Assembly: GCA_002307095.1 (NCBI GenBank)
Contig: DBTO01000058.1
Coordinates: 1-7,782, forward strand
Length of the DNA stretch: 7,782 nucleotides
Source of the DNA: Sulfurospirillum sp. UBA1314
GTDB lineage: Bacteria; Campylobacterota; Campylobacteria; Campylobacterales; Sulfurospirillaceae
Direction: 5' to 3'
Below, piece by piece: positions 1 through 7,058 of this stretch. Under the pieces are notes generated by a model. The model saw nothing but the letters and a program-made list of their open reading frames with translations. It was not told the DNA's origin and made no database searches. A program made the translations under genes and the position numbers. Each line of letters begins with the position of its first letter. The first letter of the stretch is position 1.

Positions 1-239
1 AAGAAAAACCCGTACCAACGTTTGTTCAAGATGAAGTGGTTGATGGTATTGTCAAACGTATTGTTGATTTTGGTGCGTTTGTTGAACTTCCTGGTGGCAT
101 TGATGGACTTTTACATGTCTCTAAAATTGCCGATCACCGCGTTGAAAAAGTAGGTGATTATTTAGCGCTTGAACAAAAAGTACGTGTCAAAATCTTGAAA
201 CAAACTGGAAATAAAATTGAGCTAGGGTTAGAGCGATAA
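1..239 (+). CDS. pnp: Polynucleotide phosphorylase, C-terminal S1 domain (5' end outside window)
   Basis: The frame is open from base 3 and gives 78 residues to the TAA at 237-239; the gene begins upstream of the window. The visible part is an S1 RNA-binding domain with the sequence IVDFGAFVELPGGIDGLLHVS, followed by an IADHRVEKVGDYL segment and a closing KIELGLER strand. This is the pattern of the last domain of PNPase, the phosphate-dependent 3'-5' exoribonuclease of RNA decay. The catalytic RNase PH domains and the KH domain are not in view. The protein ends directly after the S1 domain, with no tail like that of E. coli PNPase. Another S1 protein is possible, but IADHRVEKV after GLLHVS is PNPase-like, and atpE follows pnp in Helicobacter pylori too (HP1213-HP1212). 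There is no clear terminator before atpE. Confidence 0.82.
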   Translation, partial: EKPVPTFVQDEVVDGIVKRIVDFGAFVELPGGIDGLLHVSKIADHRVEKVGDYLALEQKVRVKILKQTGNKIELGLER

Positions 240-268
240 CTTTAAAGGCTTTTTAACAATTGGGTGGC

Positions 269-274
269 TATAAT
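269..274 (+). promoter_or_regulatory. Probable atpE promoter (-10 TATAAT)
   Basis: A perfect TATAAT lies 66 bases before the atpE start, in the gap after pnp. It has no good -35 box at the usual distance, only a T-rich stretch upstream (249-255), which is normal for vegetative promoters in this phylum. The predicted transcript would start near 281 and leave a leader of about 60 bases. The start site is an inference. Confidence 0.6.
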
Positions 275-340
275 CTCGCTCACAAAGTGGAAAGTAGGGA
301 CTTTATCCGAACCGACTTTGAAAAAAATTAGGAGCAATCT

Positions 341-640
341 GTGAAAAAGATTCTTTTTTTGATGGTAGCATTTGCAACGTTTGCATTTGCAGGTGATGGC
401 GAAATGCTTAAAGGTTATTCTGTACTTGCTGCAGGTGTTGGTCTAGGTTTGGCTGCGCTTGGTGGTGCTATTGGTATGGGTAATACAGCAGCAGCAACTA
501 TTTCTGGAACTGCTAGAAACCCAGGTCTTGGTGGCAAATTGATGACAACCATGTTCATCTCTCTTGCGATGATTGAAGCACAAGTTATTTATACCCTTGT
601 TATCGCTTTGATCGCTCTTTACGCAAATCCATTTCTTTAA
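341..640 (+). CDS. atpE: F0F1 ATP synthase subunit c
   Basis: A 99-residue proteolipid that forms the rotating c-ring of the membrane F0 sector. The start is GTG at 341, chosen because AGGAG sits at 330-334, six bases upstream, and the peptide then begins with a normal MKK. Residues 1-17 look like a signal peptide (MKKILFLMVAFATFAFA before GD), as in other Campylobacterota AtpE proteins. Helix 1 covers about 23-55, the polar loop is ARNPGL (58-63), and helix 2 covers about 67-94 with the ion-carrying glutamate at E79. The residue after it is Ala80 rather than Ser/Thr, and the position matching the Ilyobacter Na+ ligand Gln32 is Met46, so the ring should carry protons. The gene stands alone, apart from the rest of the ATP synthase genes, as in C. 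jejuni and H. pylori. Confidence 0.95.
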   Translation: MKKILFLMVAFATFAFAGDGEMLKGYSVLAAGVGLGLAALGGAIGMGNTAAATISGTARNPGLGGKLMTTMFISLAMIEAQVIYTLVIALIALYANPFL

Positions 641-663
641 TAGTTAGACAAACAAGTATTCTA

Positions 664-695
664 GAGAGAGCATTCAACGCTCTCTCACTTCTTTT
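664..695 (+). terminator. Hairpin terminator after atpE
   Basis: A perfect 8-bp stem (GAGAGAGC at 664-671 with GCTCTCTC at 679-686) encloses a 7-base loop and is followed by the T-rich run ACTTCTTTT. It starts 23 bases after the atpE stop and fits an intrinsic terminator. The tRNA begins only two bases later, so it may be leaky or may act as a processing site. Confidence 0.75.
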
Positions 696-697
696 AT

Positions 698-782
698 GCG
701 GACGTGGTGGAACGGTAGACACACTACCTTGAGGTGGTAGCGCACTACGTGTGTGGGGGTTCAAATCCCCCCGTCCGCACCA
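698..782 (+). tRNA. tRNA-Leu (anticodon GAG)
   Basis: An 85-base type II tRNA reading CUC and CUU codons. The acceptor stem GCGGACG (698-704) pairs fully with CGTCCGC (772-778), followed by discriminator A and an encoded CCA (780-782). The anticodon stem is CTACC/GGTAG (724-728, 736-740) around the loop TTGAGGT, placing GAG at 731-733. The long variable arm (741-754) folds as GCAC-tac-GTGT with one wobble pair, as expected for leucine. The T arm is GGGGG-TTCAAAT-CCCCC (755-771). No separate promoter is evident between atpE and the tRNA. Two T runs follow (784-804) and could help end the transcript. Confidence 0.97.
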
Positions 783-833
783 TTCTTTTTTCTCCTTTTT
801 TCTCAATCTTTTATCAAACTTAATGTTGAATTA

Positions 834-842
834 TGTTACTAT
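834..842 (+). promoter_or_regulatory. Probable promoter of the 86-aa gene / kinase / regulator operon
   Basis: An extended -10 element, TG-t-TACTAT, lies 32 bases before the ATG at 875. No convincing -35 is seen. The transcript would start near 849 and would probably carry the small gene, the kinase and the response regulator, because no terminator is visible among them. Confidence 0.55.
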
Positions 843-874
843 GACTTTTATTTTTTGAATAAGAAAGGTCATTG

Positions 875-1135
875 ATGCGAGAGTTAGAGCTAAAAAATGT
901 CATTAAAATAGCTGAGCGCGAGTTTTTAATTTCAACGATTAGTATGCATGTGCGACACTCTTTTTTTGAAGGTGACTCTAAAAAAATTGTCTACGAAACC
1001 ATGGTTTTTGAGATTATTAATGAAGAGGTTCAATTTCATCATCCTATCTTTAACGAGCGTTATAATATGCCAGATGAAGCAATTGCAGAACATGGTGCTA
1101 TTATTAAACATCCCGAAAATTTCTTTATTATTTAA
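875..1135 (+). CDS. Conserved-looking hypothetical protein, 86 aa
   Basis: I do not recognise the family with confidence. The ATG at 875 is preferred to the TTG at 872 because AAAGG at 864-868 is then six bases away. The product is a soluble, charged protein of 86 residues with no signal peptide or membrane segment and no cysteine. It has six histidines (25, 28, 55, 56, 73, 79). The segment YETMVFEI (40-47), followed by ERY (61-63) and DEAIAEHGAII (67-77), recalls from memory a pattern seen in small uncharacterised phage and bacterial proteins (ETMVF...RY...EA..GH). That resemblance is weak and gives no function. The gene ends 17 bases before the kinase start and probably heads the same transcript, so a link to that signalling system is possible but unproven. 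Ordinary codon use and a good ribosome binding site support a real gene. Confidence 0.75.
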   Translation: MRELELKNVIKIAEREFLISTISMHVRHSFFEGDSKKIVYETMVFEIINEEVQFHHPIFNERYNMPDEAIAEHGAIIKHPENFFII

Positions 1136-1152
1136 CCGCACTTTTACACAAT

Positions 1153-3336
1153 ATGAAAAAGATTTTTCTTCTTTTATGTGTCTGTTCCACCATCCTTTTG
1201 GCTCAAAATACAAAAGATATTTTGATTCTTCAGTCGTACCATAAAGGGTATAAGTGGAGTGATGATATCTCAAAAACGATTGAGAAAAATTTCTTGGATA
1301 AAGAGAATATCTTTATCTCAACAGAGTATATGGATACCAAACGTATTGATACCCCTGAATATTTAGACGCATTTTATCACTATTACAAAGAGCGCTTTAA
1401 ATATGCTTCCTTTGATGTGATCATTGCGGTTGATAACAGTGCCTTGGCATTTGTCAAAGAACATTACGAAGAGCTTTTTTCTAAAAAACCTATTGTTTTT
1501 TTGGGAATCAACAATTTTGAACCTGCGCTGATAGAAGGTATTGAACGCGTTAGTGGTGTCGTTGAAAATGTGGATATTGAAAAAAATATCGATTTAATGC
1601 TTACCTTACAACCCTATCTTGATAAAATTTTAATTATTAATGAAAAATCGATCACTGGTGACGCGGTTCGCAAAGAGATTGATGCGGTCTCCCCCAAATA
1701 CAAAGACCGAATTGAAATCGAATATGTCAATAGTATGGATATGGACGAAATCGCTTCAAAAACGACAGGACTTAGCAAAAATAGTGCTATTTTATGGGTT
1801 TTGCTGTTTAAAGACAGTGCAGGGCGATTTTTTACCTATAAAGACAATTTACAGCAGATTCGTAAAATTACGGATATTCCCATTTATGGTCTGTGGGATT
1901 TCTACTTGGATTATGGCATTATTGGAGGCTTTTTAACCAGTGCAACGGCTCAAGCAGAGGCCGCTTCAAAAATAGTGGATCAAATACTTGCAGGAAAAGA
2001 CCCTCGCACGATTCCCATTGTGGAGCGAAGCCCCAATCGTTACCTCTTTGATTATAAAGAGCTTGAGTACCATCAGCTTGATCCTTCGTATGTTTTAAAA
2101 AATTTTGAAGTGATCAACAAACCTTTTTCATTTTACGAAGAGTATAAACAGTATGTTTGGCTTTTTATAGCTATTTTAAGCGCGATTGCGATGGTCATAC
2201 TCTTTTTGATGCAAAACGTTCGTATTCGTCAACAGAGTGAAATGGCATTGAAAAATCAGTTGGAGTTTATTAAAGTGCTACTCGACACGATCCCCAATCC
2301 TATCTATTTTACCAATGTTGAAGGTAAATATATCGGGAGTAATATCGCTTTTGCCAAGTTATATGACCAGACAAAAGAGGAGATTATCGGAAAGTCTATC
2401 TTTGATTTTTTTCCAAAAGAATGGGCAGAGGAGAGACACAAGAGCGATTTGGATCTTCTTAAAACAAAAGGTGCGGGTGCGTTTGAATTGATGCTGCATC
2501 TGCCTCACAAAAGAGCCAGACTTTTCACGCTGAATAAAGCCGTCTACAGCAACAGCGATGGAAGTCTTGGGGGAATTGTCTGTATCATGGATGATACGAC
2601 TGAGCGTGTACAACAGCAACAATTTATCATTCAACAATCCAAGCTGACGGAAATGGGCGAGATGATTGCGGGCATTGCCCATCAGTGGAATGAGCCTTTG
2701 GTAGAGCTTTCTGCCATTATGCAAGATATGGAATTTTGCTTTAATAGCGGCGATATGGATCGTTTAAAAATGAAATCGTTTGTTCATGAAGCTATTATTC
2801 AGATACAATATATGTCGCAAACCCTTAAAGATTTCCGTAATTTCCTCAAACCTTCGACCAAAAAAACACTCTTTTGTGCGAAGCAAGCACTCAATGAAGT
2901 GCTAGAGATTGTAGGTCGGCAGATCTTTTATGCGCATATTGATCTCAGTGTCAATTATCTAAACGATGAAGAGAGTTTCCCTGTTTATGGCTATGAAAAT
3001 GAGTTCAAGCAGGTGCTGATCAATGTGGTCAATAACGCTAAAAATAAGCTTACTAAAAATAAAAAGGGTGGTAAAATTTTCATTGAAGTGAGTCGCGAAA
3101 CGCTTCAGACAAAAATTGTGATAAGCGATGATGGCGGTCATATTTCTGAGAAAATCATCGGGTTTATTTTTGATCCTTATTTTACGACAACTAAAAATGG
3201 AACGGGACTTGGGTTATACATGGCAAAGATGATTATTGAAGATAAAATGGGTGGAACGATTCGCGTGCAAAATTTGGGTTCAAGCACGGTTGAATTTACA
3301 CTCCTTGTTCCAAATGCAACAAAAGGCTGCGAATGA
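1153..3336 (+). CDS. Membrane sensor histidine kinase (periplasmic ABC-substrate-binding-like sensor, PAS, HisKA, HATPase)
   Basis: A 727-residue inner-membrane kinase, partner of the next gene. A signal peptide (1-17, cleavage likely at LLA-QN) leads into a periplasmic domain of about residues 20-315. Its opening, DILILQSYHKGYKWSDDI, is typical of the ABC_sub_bind (PF04392-like) sensors common in Campylobacterota. One membrane helix follows (about 335-353), then a cytoplasmic PAS domain (about 370-488), a dimerisation/phosphoacceptor helix with H510 in GIAHQWNEPL, and an ATPase domain: N box ending at N628, G1 at D659, FDPYFTTT, and G2 GTGLGL (683-688). Two sites depart from usual sequences: AHQWNEPL instead of the common AHQWRQPL, and DDGGHI instead of DxGxG. 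Both look compatible with folding, but activity is not assured. The start is set by the MKK signal peptide; no good ribosome binding site precedes it. The ligand is unknown; a small organic solute is an inference from the fold. Confidence 0.92.
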   Translation: MKKIFLLLCVCSTILLAQNTKDILILQSYHKGYKWSDDISKTIEKNFLDKENIFISTEYMDTKRIDTPEYLDAFYHYYKERFKYASFDVIIAVDNSALAFVKEHYEELFSKKPIVFLGINNFEPALIEGIERVSGVVENVDIEKNIDLMLTLQPYLDKILIINEKSITGDAVRKEIDAVSPKYKDRIEIEYVNSMDMDEIASKTTGLSKNSAILWVLLFKDSAGRFFTYKDNLQQIRKITDIPIYGLWDFYLDYGIIGGFLTSATAQAEAASKIVDQILAGKDPRTIPIVERSPNRYLFDYKELEYHQLDPSYVLKNFEVINKPFSFYEEYKQYVWLFIAILSAIAMVILFLMQNVRIRQQSEMALKNQLEFIKVLLDTIPNPIYFTNVEGKYIGSNIAFAKLYDQTKEEIIGKSIFDFFPKEWAEERHKSDLDLLKTKGAGAFELMLHLPHKRARLFTLNKAVYSNSDGSLGGIVCIMDDTTERVQQQQFIIQQSKLTEMGEMIAGIAHQWNEPLVELSAIMQDMEFCFNSGDMDRLKMKSFVHEAIIQIQYMSQTLKDFRNFLKPSTKKTLFCAKQALNEVLEIVGRQIFYAHIDLSVNYLNDEESFPVYGYENEFKQVLINVVNNAKNKLTKNKKGGKIFIEVSRETLQTKIVISDDGGHISEKIIGFIFDPYFTTTKNGTGLGLYMAKMIIEDKMGGTIRVQNLGSSTVEFTLLVPNATKGCE

Positions 3337-3974
3337 AAATTTTACTTTTGGAAGACAACGCACGTTTTAATAGCACGATCGTTAAACGCTTAGAAGCTAA
3401 AGGATATGTGCTTAATTCATTTATCGATGGACAAGATGCGTATAATGCTTTGGACAATGGCTATGCCTGTTTTATTTTAGATATCAATGTCCCCAGTCTT
3501 GATGGCATTGAGATTTTAAAAAAAATACGCGATTTTTATCCTGAAACGCCCGTGATTATTATGAGTTCCAGTGTGGAACTTGAGGTGATCAAAGATGCTT
3601 ACAATTATGGTTGTAACGATTTTTTGAAAAAGCCATTTTTTATTGATGAACTTGAGATTAAAATTGAAAAACTGTGCAACATTCGCCATGATATTGTCGA
3701 CTTAGGGCACGGCTGTTTGTTTGATTTCAAGACCAGTCTTTTAGCTATCGGGGAATTTCAAGAACACCTCTCTCGTAAAGAGAAACTGCTTTTAAATGTC
3801 CTTATCAGTGAAAAAGGCAAAGTCGTCACCTTCAATAAAATTCAAGCGATGGTGTGGGAAGGAAACTTTGCAAGTCCTGATTCCATCCGCTCTTTGATGC
3901 GACGACTTCGTAAAAAGATCCCTTTTGAGTGCATTGAAACGGTGGTGGATGTGGGGTATATTTTACGCTACTAG
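3333..3974 (+). CDS. OmpR-family two-component response regulator
   Basis: A 213-residue cytoplasmic DNA-binding regulator. The receiver domain (1-115) has all the standard sites: acidic pair E7/D8, phosphoacceptor D50 in CFILDINVP, S78 at the Thr/Ser switch position, and K100 in FLKKPF. A winged-helix effector domain (about 120-213) includes LSRKEKLLLNVLISEKGKVV, the helix SIRSLMRRLRKKI and the usual C-terminal hairpin ending DVGYILRY. The ATG overlaps the kinase TGA (ATGA, 4 bases), and AAAGG at 3322-3326 lies six bases upstream, so the two are translationally coupled and almost certainly a cognate pair. Its targets cannot be read directly. The repeats just downstream, ahead of the lactate dehydrogenase gene, are the nearest candidate binding sites. 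Confidence 0.95.
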   Translation: MKILLLEDNARFNSTIVKRLEAKGYVLNSFIDGQDAYNALDNGYACFILDINVPSLDGIEILKKIRDFYPETPVIIMSSSVELEVIKDAYNYGCNDFLKKPFFIDELEIKIEKLCNIRHDIVDLGHGCLFDFKTSLLAIGEFQEHLSRKEKLLLNVLISEKGKVVTFNKIQAMVWEGNFASPDSIRSLMRRLRKKIPFECIETVVDVGYILRY

Positions 3975-3975
3975 G

Positions 3976-3987
3976 TTTACATGTAAA
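3976..3987. repeat. Palindrome TTTACATGTAAA, copy 1
   Basis: A perfect 12-bp palindrome one base after the response regulator stop codon. It is identical to copies at 4099, 4137 and 7059. With no loop it makes a poor RNA hairpin, so a dimeric protein binding site is the better reading. Confidence 0.8.
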
Positions 3988-4008
3988 GTATTTTTGAATG
4001 ACGGAAGC

Positions 4009-4043
4009 GCTGTTTTTACACTTTTTTTAAAGCTGTTTTACAC
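4009..4043 (+). repeat. Imperfect direct repeat GCTGTTTTTACAC / GCTGTTTTACAC
   Basis: Two near-identical elements at 4009-4021 and 4032-4043 differ by one T. The ACAC ends are 22 bases apart, about two helical turns. Each contains the TTTACA half-site of the nearby palindrome. Tandem direct repeats on one face of the helix are how OmpR-type regulators commonly bind, so this is a candidate site for the regulator encoded just upstream. That assignment is inference. Confidence 0.5.
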
Positions 4044-4061
4044 GTGTTGAAGGGATCGATC

Positions 4062-4109
4062 ATGAAAGTTGTCCCTGAAATTGTTTCTCTTTTTCTCTTT
4101 TACATGTAA
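4062..4109 (+). CDS. Possible 15-codon leader peptide
   Basis: An ATG at 4062 with AAGGGA at 4050-4055 (six bases away) opens a frame encoding MKVVPEIVSLFLFYM, ending at TAA 4107-4109. The ATGTAA of its last codon and stop lies inside the second palindrome. AGGGA of the ribosome binding site can pair with TCCCT at 4072-4076. The ribosome binding site is good, but an ORF this short is easily fortuitous, and transcription through it from the regulator operon or another promoter is unproven. Confidence 0.25.
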   Translation: MKVVPEIVSLFLFYM

Positions 4110-4110
4110 A
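4099..4110. repeat. Palindrome TTTACATGTAAA, copy 2
   Basis: Identical to copies 1, 3 and 4. Its centre lies 38 bp from that of copy 3 and 123 bp from copy 1. It sits about 97 bp upstream of the predicted dehydrogenase transcription start. Confidence 0.8.
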
Positions 4111-4136
4111 GCATGTCACTTTTCTTCTTTTCTGCC

Positions 4137-4148
4137 TTTACATGTAAA
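4137..4148. repeat. Palindrome TTTACATGTAAA, copy 3 (14-bp with flanks)
   Basis: Here the palindrome extends to CTTTACATGTAAAG. Its centre is about 59 bp upstream of the predicted transcription start, a position typical of an activator contacting RNA polymerase from upstream. The start itself is predicted, so the distance is approximate. Confidence 0.8.
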
Positions 4149-4186
4149 GATTTTCAATTAAATGTCATATGTTTTTTATGCAGAAT

Positions 4187-4195
4187 TGCTACACT
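4187..4195 (+). promoter_or_regulatory. Probable promoter of the lactate dehydrogenase gene
   Basis: An extended -10 element TG-c-TACACT ends 28 bases before the ATG at 4224. No -35 hexamer is evident at the standard distance (4167-4172 reads ATATGT). A weak -35 with palindromes upstream suits an activator-dependent promoter. The start would be near 4202. Confidence 0.5.
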
Positions 4196-4223
4196 GAGTA
4201 AAACCCCTTATAAAGGATTGTGA

Positions 4224-7049
4224 ATGTTATTAAGCGGAAATTATCTTGATTTCTACAATGAAATCATCACGTTCATTCCCAAGAAGAGAATCTTTACAGA
4301 TCCCCTTCATACCATAGCATACGGTACGGATGCTTCGTTTTACAGGTTAGTTCCCAAAGTCGTCGTTTGGGCCAATAATGCGGATGAAGTGAGTCAAATT
4401 CTTAAAATCACCTCTTCACTTTCCTTGCCGGTTGTTTTCCGTGCGGCAGGAACAAGCCTCTCAGGACAAGCGATTACCGATTCTATTTTACTCATGACGT
4501 CACGTGATTGGAAAGGGATCAATGTCAATAAAGAGGTGAGTACCATTACCATGCAACCTTCCGTGCTTGGTTCGGATGCAAATGCGTATTTGCTTCCGTA
4601 TGGGAAAAAAATCGGTCCCGATCCTGCGAGTATTACCTCCGCGATGATTGCAGGCATTGCAGCGAATAACGCGAGTGGTATGTGCTGTGGTACAACCGAC
4701 AACTCCTATAAAACGCTTGAAGCAATGAAGATTATCTTCCATGATGGCTCTGAACTTGATACGGCGTCACCCCAAAGTATCAAAAGCTTTAAACAGTACC
4801 ATCATGCTCTGGTAGAACGCATCAGCGCACTCTCGGCTGAGATTAAAGCCAATCCTGCCCTTCACGATAAAATCGTCCGTAAATTTAAGATCAAAAATAC
4901 CTGTGGGTATAGCCTCAATGCGCTCGTGGATTATGAAGATCCGATTGATATTATCGCGCACCTCATGATCGGTAGCGAAGGAACTTTGGGATTTATCAAA
5001 GAGATTACCTTTAAAACCGTTCCGGAGTACAAAGATAAAGCCAGTGCGTTGATGATCTTTAAAAACATCAAAGATGCCTGTGACGCGGTCATTGTACTTA
5101 AAACGCAGTGTAAAGAAAACGTGGCTGCGGCTGAGCTGATGGATCGAGCAGGGCTTTCGAGTGTTGAAAACAAAGAAGGCATGCCAAGTTTCCTCAAGAC
5201 ACTTAGTCCTACCGCTACGGCACTTTTAGTCGAAAGTCGCGCAGAAAACGATGCCAAATTAGACGAAAACATTGCGGTGATTTTAGAAAAGCTCTCTCAC
5301 ATTGAACCCGAAATGCCACTGCATTTTACCAAAGATGTGTACGAGTATACGAAGTATTGGAAAATTCGTAAAGGACTTTTTCCCGCAGTTGGCGCTGTGC
5401 GTGAGAGTGGAACAACGGTTATCATCGAAGATGTGGCGTATCCTATCGAATCTTTGGCAGATGCGACGTTGGAGCTTCAAGACCTTTTTAAAAAGTATGG
5501 TTACAACGAAGCGATTATTTTTGGACATGCGTTGGATGGTAACCTTCACTTTGTCTTTACCCAAGCGTTTGAAGATCCTAAAGAGATTCAACGCTACGAG
5601 GCGTTTATGCAAGATGTCGCTGAACAAGTGGCCACAAAATACCATGGTAGTCTAAAAGCCGAACACGGTACAGGGCGCAATATGGCTCCATTTGTCGAAT
5701 TGGAATGGGGAAATGATGCTTATATGCTCATGAAAGAGATTAAGAATATTTTTGATCCTCGTGGGCTTCTCAATCCTGGTGTTATTATCAATAGCGATCC
5801 TAAAGCGCATCTTAAAAATTTCAAATCAATGCCGGTTACAGATGAGTATATCGATAAGTGTATCGAGTGTGGTTTTTGTGAACCTGCCTGTCCATCGAAC
5901 TTTTTAACACTCACTCCACGACAGCGCATTGTCTCCAATCGTTATATGAGTACCCTGAAAAATGCAGGGGATGAGGAGGCGCTTGAAGCGTTTCAAGCAT
6001 TGTATCAGTACGATGGGGTTGAAACCTGTGCCACGTGTTCACTCTGTTCACTGGTCTGCCCAGTTGGCATTGATACGGGTGCATTGACGAAGAAGATTCG
6101 TGCACATCAAATCACCCCAACGCAGCACAAAATTGCTAGCATGATTGCCAATAACTATGGAACCATTTTAGGGGTAGGTAGCTTTGTTTTAAGTGCCGTA
6201 AAAGGTGTCAATGCTGTTATTCCTGATGGCGTTATGAAGGCAATGAGCGCAGGTGTTACCGCACTCAGCGGAAATAAATTGCCACTATGGACAACCAGTC
6301 TTCCCGGAGGACATACGTTTAAAGACAGTCGAAAACTCTTTGGTGTTGCTGACAAAGTAGTCTATTTTTCATCGTGCCTGAATCGTACCATGGGCAATCC
6401 AAAGCCAAAAGGTGAAGAGAAAGAGTTGGATGAACTCATCATCGGCATTTTAGAAAAAGCAGGCTTTGAAGTGATTTTCCCAGAGCAATTAAAGCCATTG
6501 TGCTGTGGTATGCCTTTCTCAAGCAAAGGGTATAAAGATGAAGGAAAACAGAAATCACAGGAGCTTGAGGAGGCGTTAATTAAAGCCAGTGAAAATGGCA
6601 CGTACCCTATCTTGTGTGATATGAGTTCATGTTCAAAAACAATGGCACAATACTTTACAACAGGCCTAAAAGTACATGATCCTATTGAATTTATACACGA
6701 TTATTTGTTGGATCGTTTAACGATTAAACAGATAAATGAACCTGTCGTGATTCATACGATCTGTAGTACCCGTAAAATGGGCTTAGCTGAGAAGTTTGAA
6801 AAAATTGCACGTTTATGCAGCTCTAAAGTAACGGTTCCTGCGGATGTCACCTGTTGTGGCTTTGCGGGAGATCGTGGGTTTAACTATCCAGAGCTCAATA
6901 AATCAGCGTTACGTCATCTTAAAGCATCCATCCCTAGTGATACAAAATTAGCCTTTTCAACAGGAAAACCATGCGAAATTGGTCTGAGTGAAGAGAGCGG
7001 ATTAGAGTATCGTTCCCTTTTTTATCTCCTTGAGCGCGCTATTTCTTAA
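4224..7049 (+). CDS. FAD- and Fe-S-dependent lactate dehydrogenase (Cj1585c/HP1222 type, GlcD-GlcF-like fusion)
   Basis: A 941-residue respiratory 2-hydroxyacid dehydrogenase, expected to oxidise lactate to pyruvate at the cytoplasmic membrane face and pass electrons toward the quinone pool. The ATG at 4224 follows AAAGGA (4212-4217) by six bases. Order: FAD-binding domain of the vanillyl-alcohol-oxidase type (about 40-180, RAAGTSLSG at 73-81); FAD-oxidase C-terminal domain (about 270-525, with EHGTGRN at 480-486); two 4Fe-4S motifs CxxCxxCxxxCP (C546/549/552/556 and C602/605/608/612); and two cysteine-rich CCG modules (C718 and C760-C761-G762; C847 and C877-C878-G879). All metal-binding cysteines are present, and the length matches the family. 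No membrane helix is clear. The family includes C. jejuni Cj1585c (an L-lactate enzyme) and H. pylori HP1222 (called D-lactate dehydrogenase), so the stereoisomer cannot be decided here; glycolate or another 2-hydroxyacid is also possible. Confidence 0.9.
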   Translation: MLLSGNYLDFYNEIITFIPKKRIFTDPLHTIAYGTDASFYRLVPKVVVWANNADEVSQILKITSSLSLPVVFRAAGTSLSGQAITDSILLMTSRDWKGINVNKEVSTITMQPSVLGSDANAYLLPYGKKIGPDPASITSAMIAGIAANNASGMCCGTTDNSYKTLEAMKIIFHDGSELDTASPQSIKSFKQYHHALVERISALSAEIKANPALHDKIVRKFKIKNTCGYSLNALVDYEDPIDIIAHLMIGSEGTLGFIKEITFKTVPEYKDKASALMIFKNIKDACDAVIVLKTQCKENVAAAELMDRAGLSSVENKEGMPSFLKTLSPTATALLVESRAENDAKLDENIAVILEKLSHIEPEMPLHFTKDVYEYTKYWKIRKGLFPAVGAVRESGTTVIIEDVAYPIESLADATLELQDLFKKYGYNEAIIFGHALDGNLHFVFTQAFEDPKEIQRYEAFMQDVAEQVATKYHGSLKAEHGTGRNMAPFVELEWGNDAYMLMKEIKNIFDPRGLLNPGVIINSDPKAHLKNFKSMPVTDEYIDKCIECGFCEPACPSNFLTLTPRQRIVSNRYMSTLKNAGDEEALEAFQALYQYDGVETCATCSLCSLVCPVGIDTGALTKKIRAHQITPTQHKIASMIANNYGTILGVGSFVLSAVKGVNAVIPDGVMKAMSAGVTALSGNKLPLWTTSLPGGHTFKDSRKLFGVADKVVYFSSCLNRTMGNPKPKGEEKELDELIIGILEKAGFEVIFPEQLKPLCCGMPFSSKGYKDEGKQKSQELEEALIKASENGTYPILCDMSSCSKTMAQYFTTGLKVHDPIEFIHDYLLDRLTIKQINEPVVIHTICSTRKMGLAEKFEKIARLCSSKVTVPADVTCCGFAGDRGFNYPELNKSALRHLKASIPSDTKLAFSTGKPCEIGLSEESGLEYRSLFYLLERAIS

Positions 7050-7058
7050 GGATTCTGC

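Noticed and set aside
110..118. TTTACATGT, a 9-base match to the palindrome, inside pnp
   Set aside because: It encodes the conserved LLHVS segment of the S1 domain and lacks the second half of the palindrome, so it is explained by coding.
341..640. Sodium-specific c-ring, because the helix 2 end resembles the Ilyobacter protein
   Set aside because: The Gln and Ser ligands of Na+ are replaced by Met46 and Ala80, which points to protons.
600..806. Minus-strand frame of 68 codons across the tRNA
   Set aside because: It is antisense to atpE's end, the hairpin and the tRNA, and has no ribosome binding site or recognisable protein. tRNA genes often give such frames.
932..1273. Minus-strand 113-codon frame, and a + strand frame at 948-1244, over the 86-aa gene and kinase start
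   Set aside because: Both overlap a better frame with a promoter and ribosome binding site, and their translations look like shadow sequence.
3976..4148. The palindromes as intrinsic terminators
   Set aside because: A 12-bp palindrome with no spacer leaves only a very short stem once a loop forms, and most copies lack a following T run.
4394..6601. Several minus-strand and alternative frames of 64-120 codons inside the dehydrogenase gene
   Set aside because: All are contained in one intact 941-codon gene with complete family motifs; none has its own signals.
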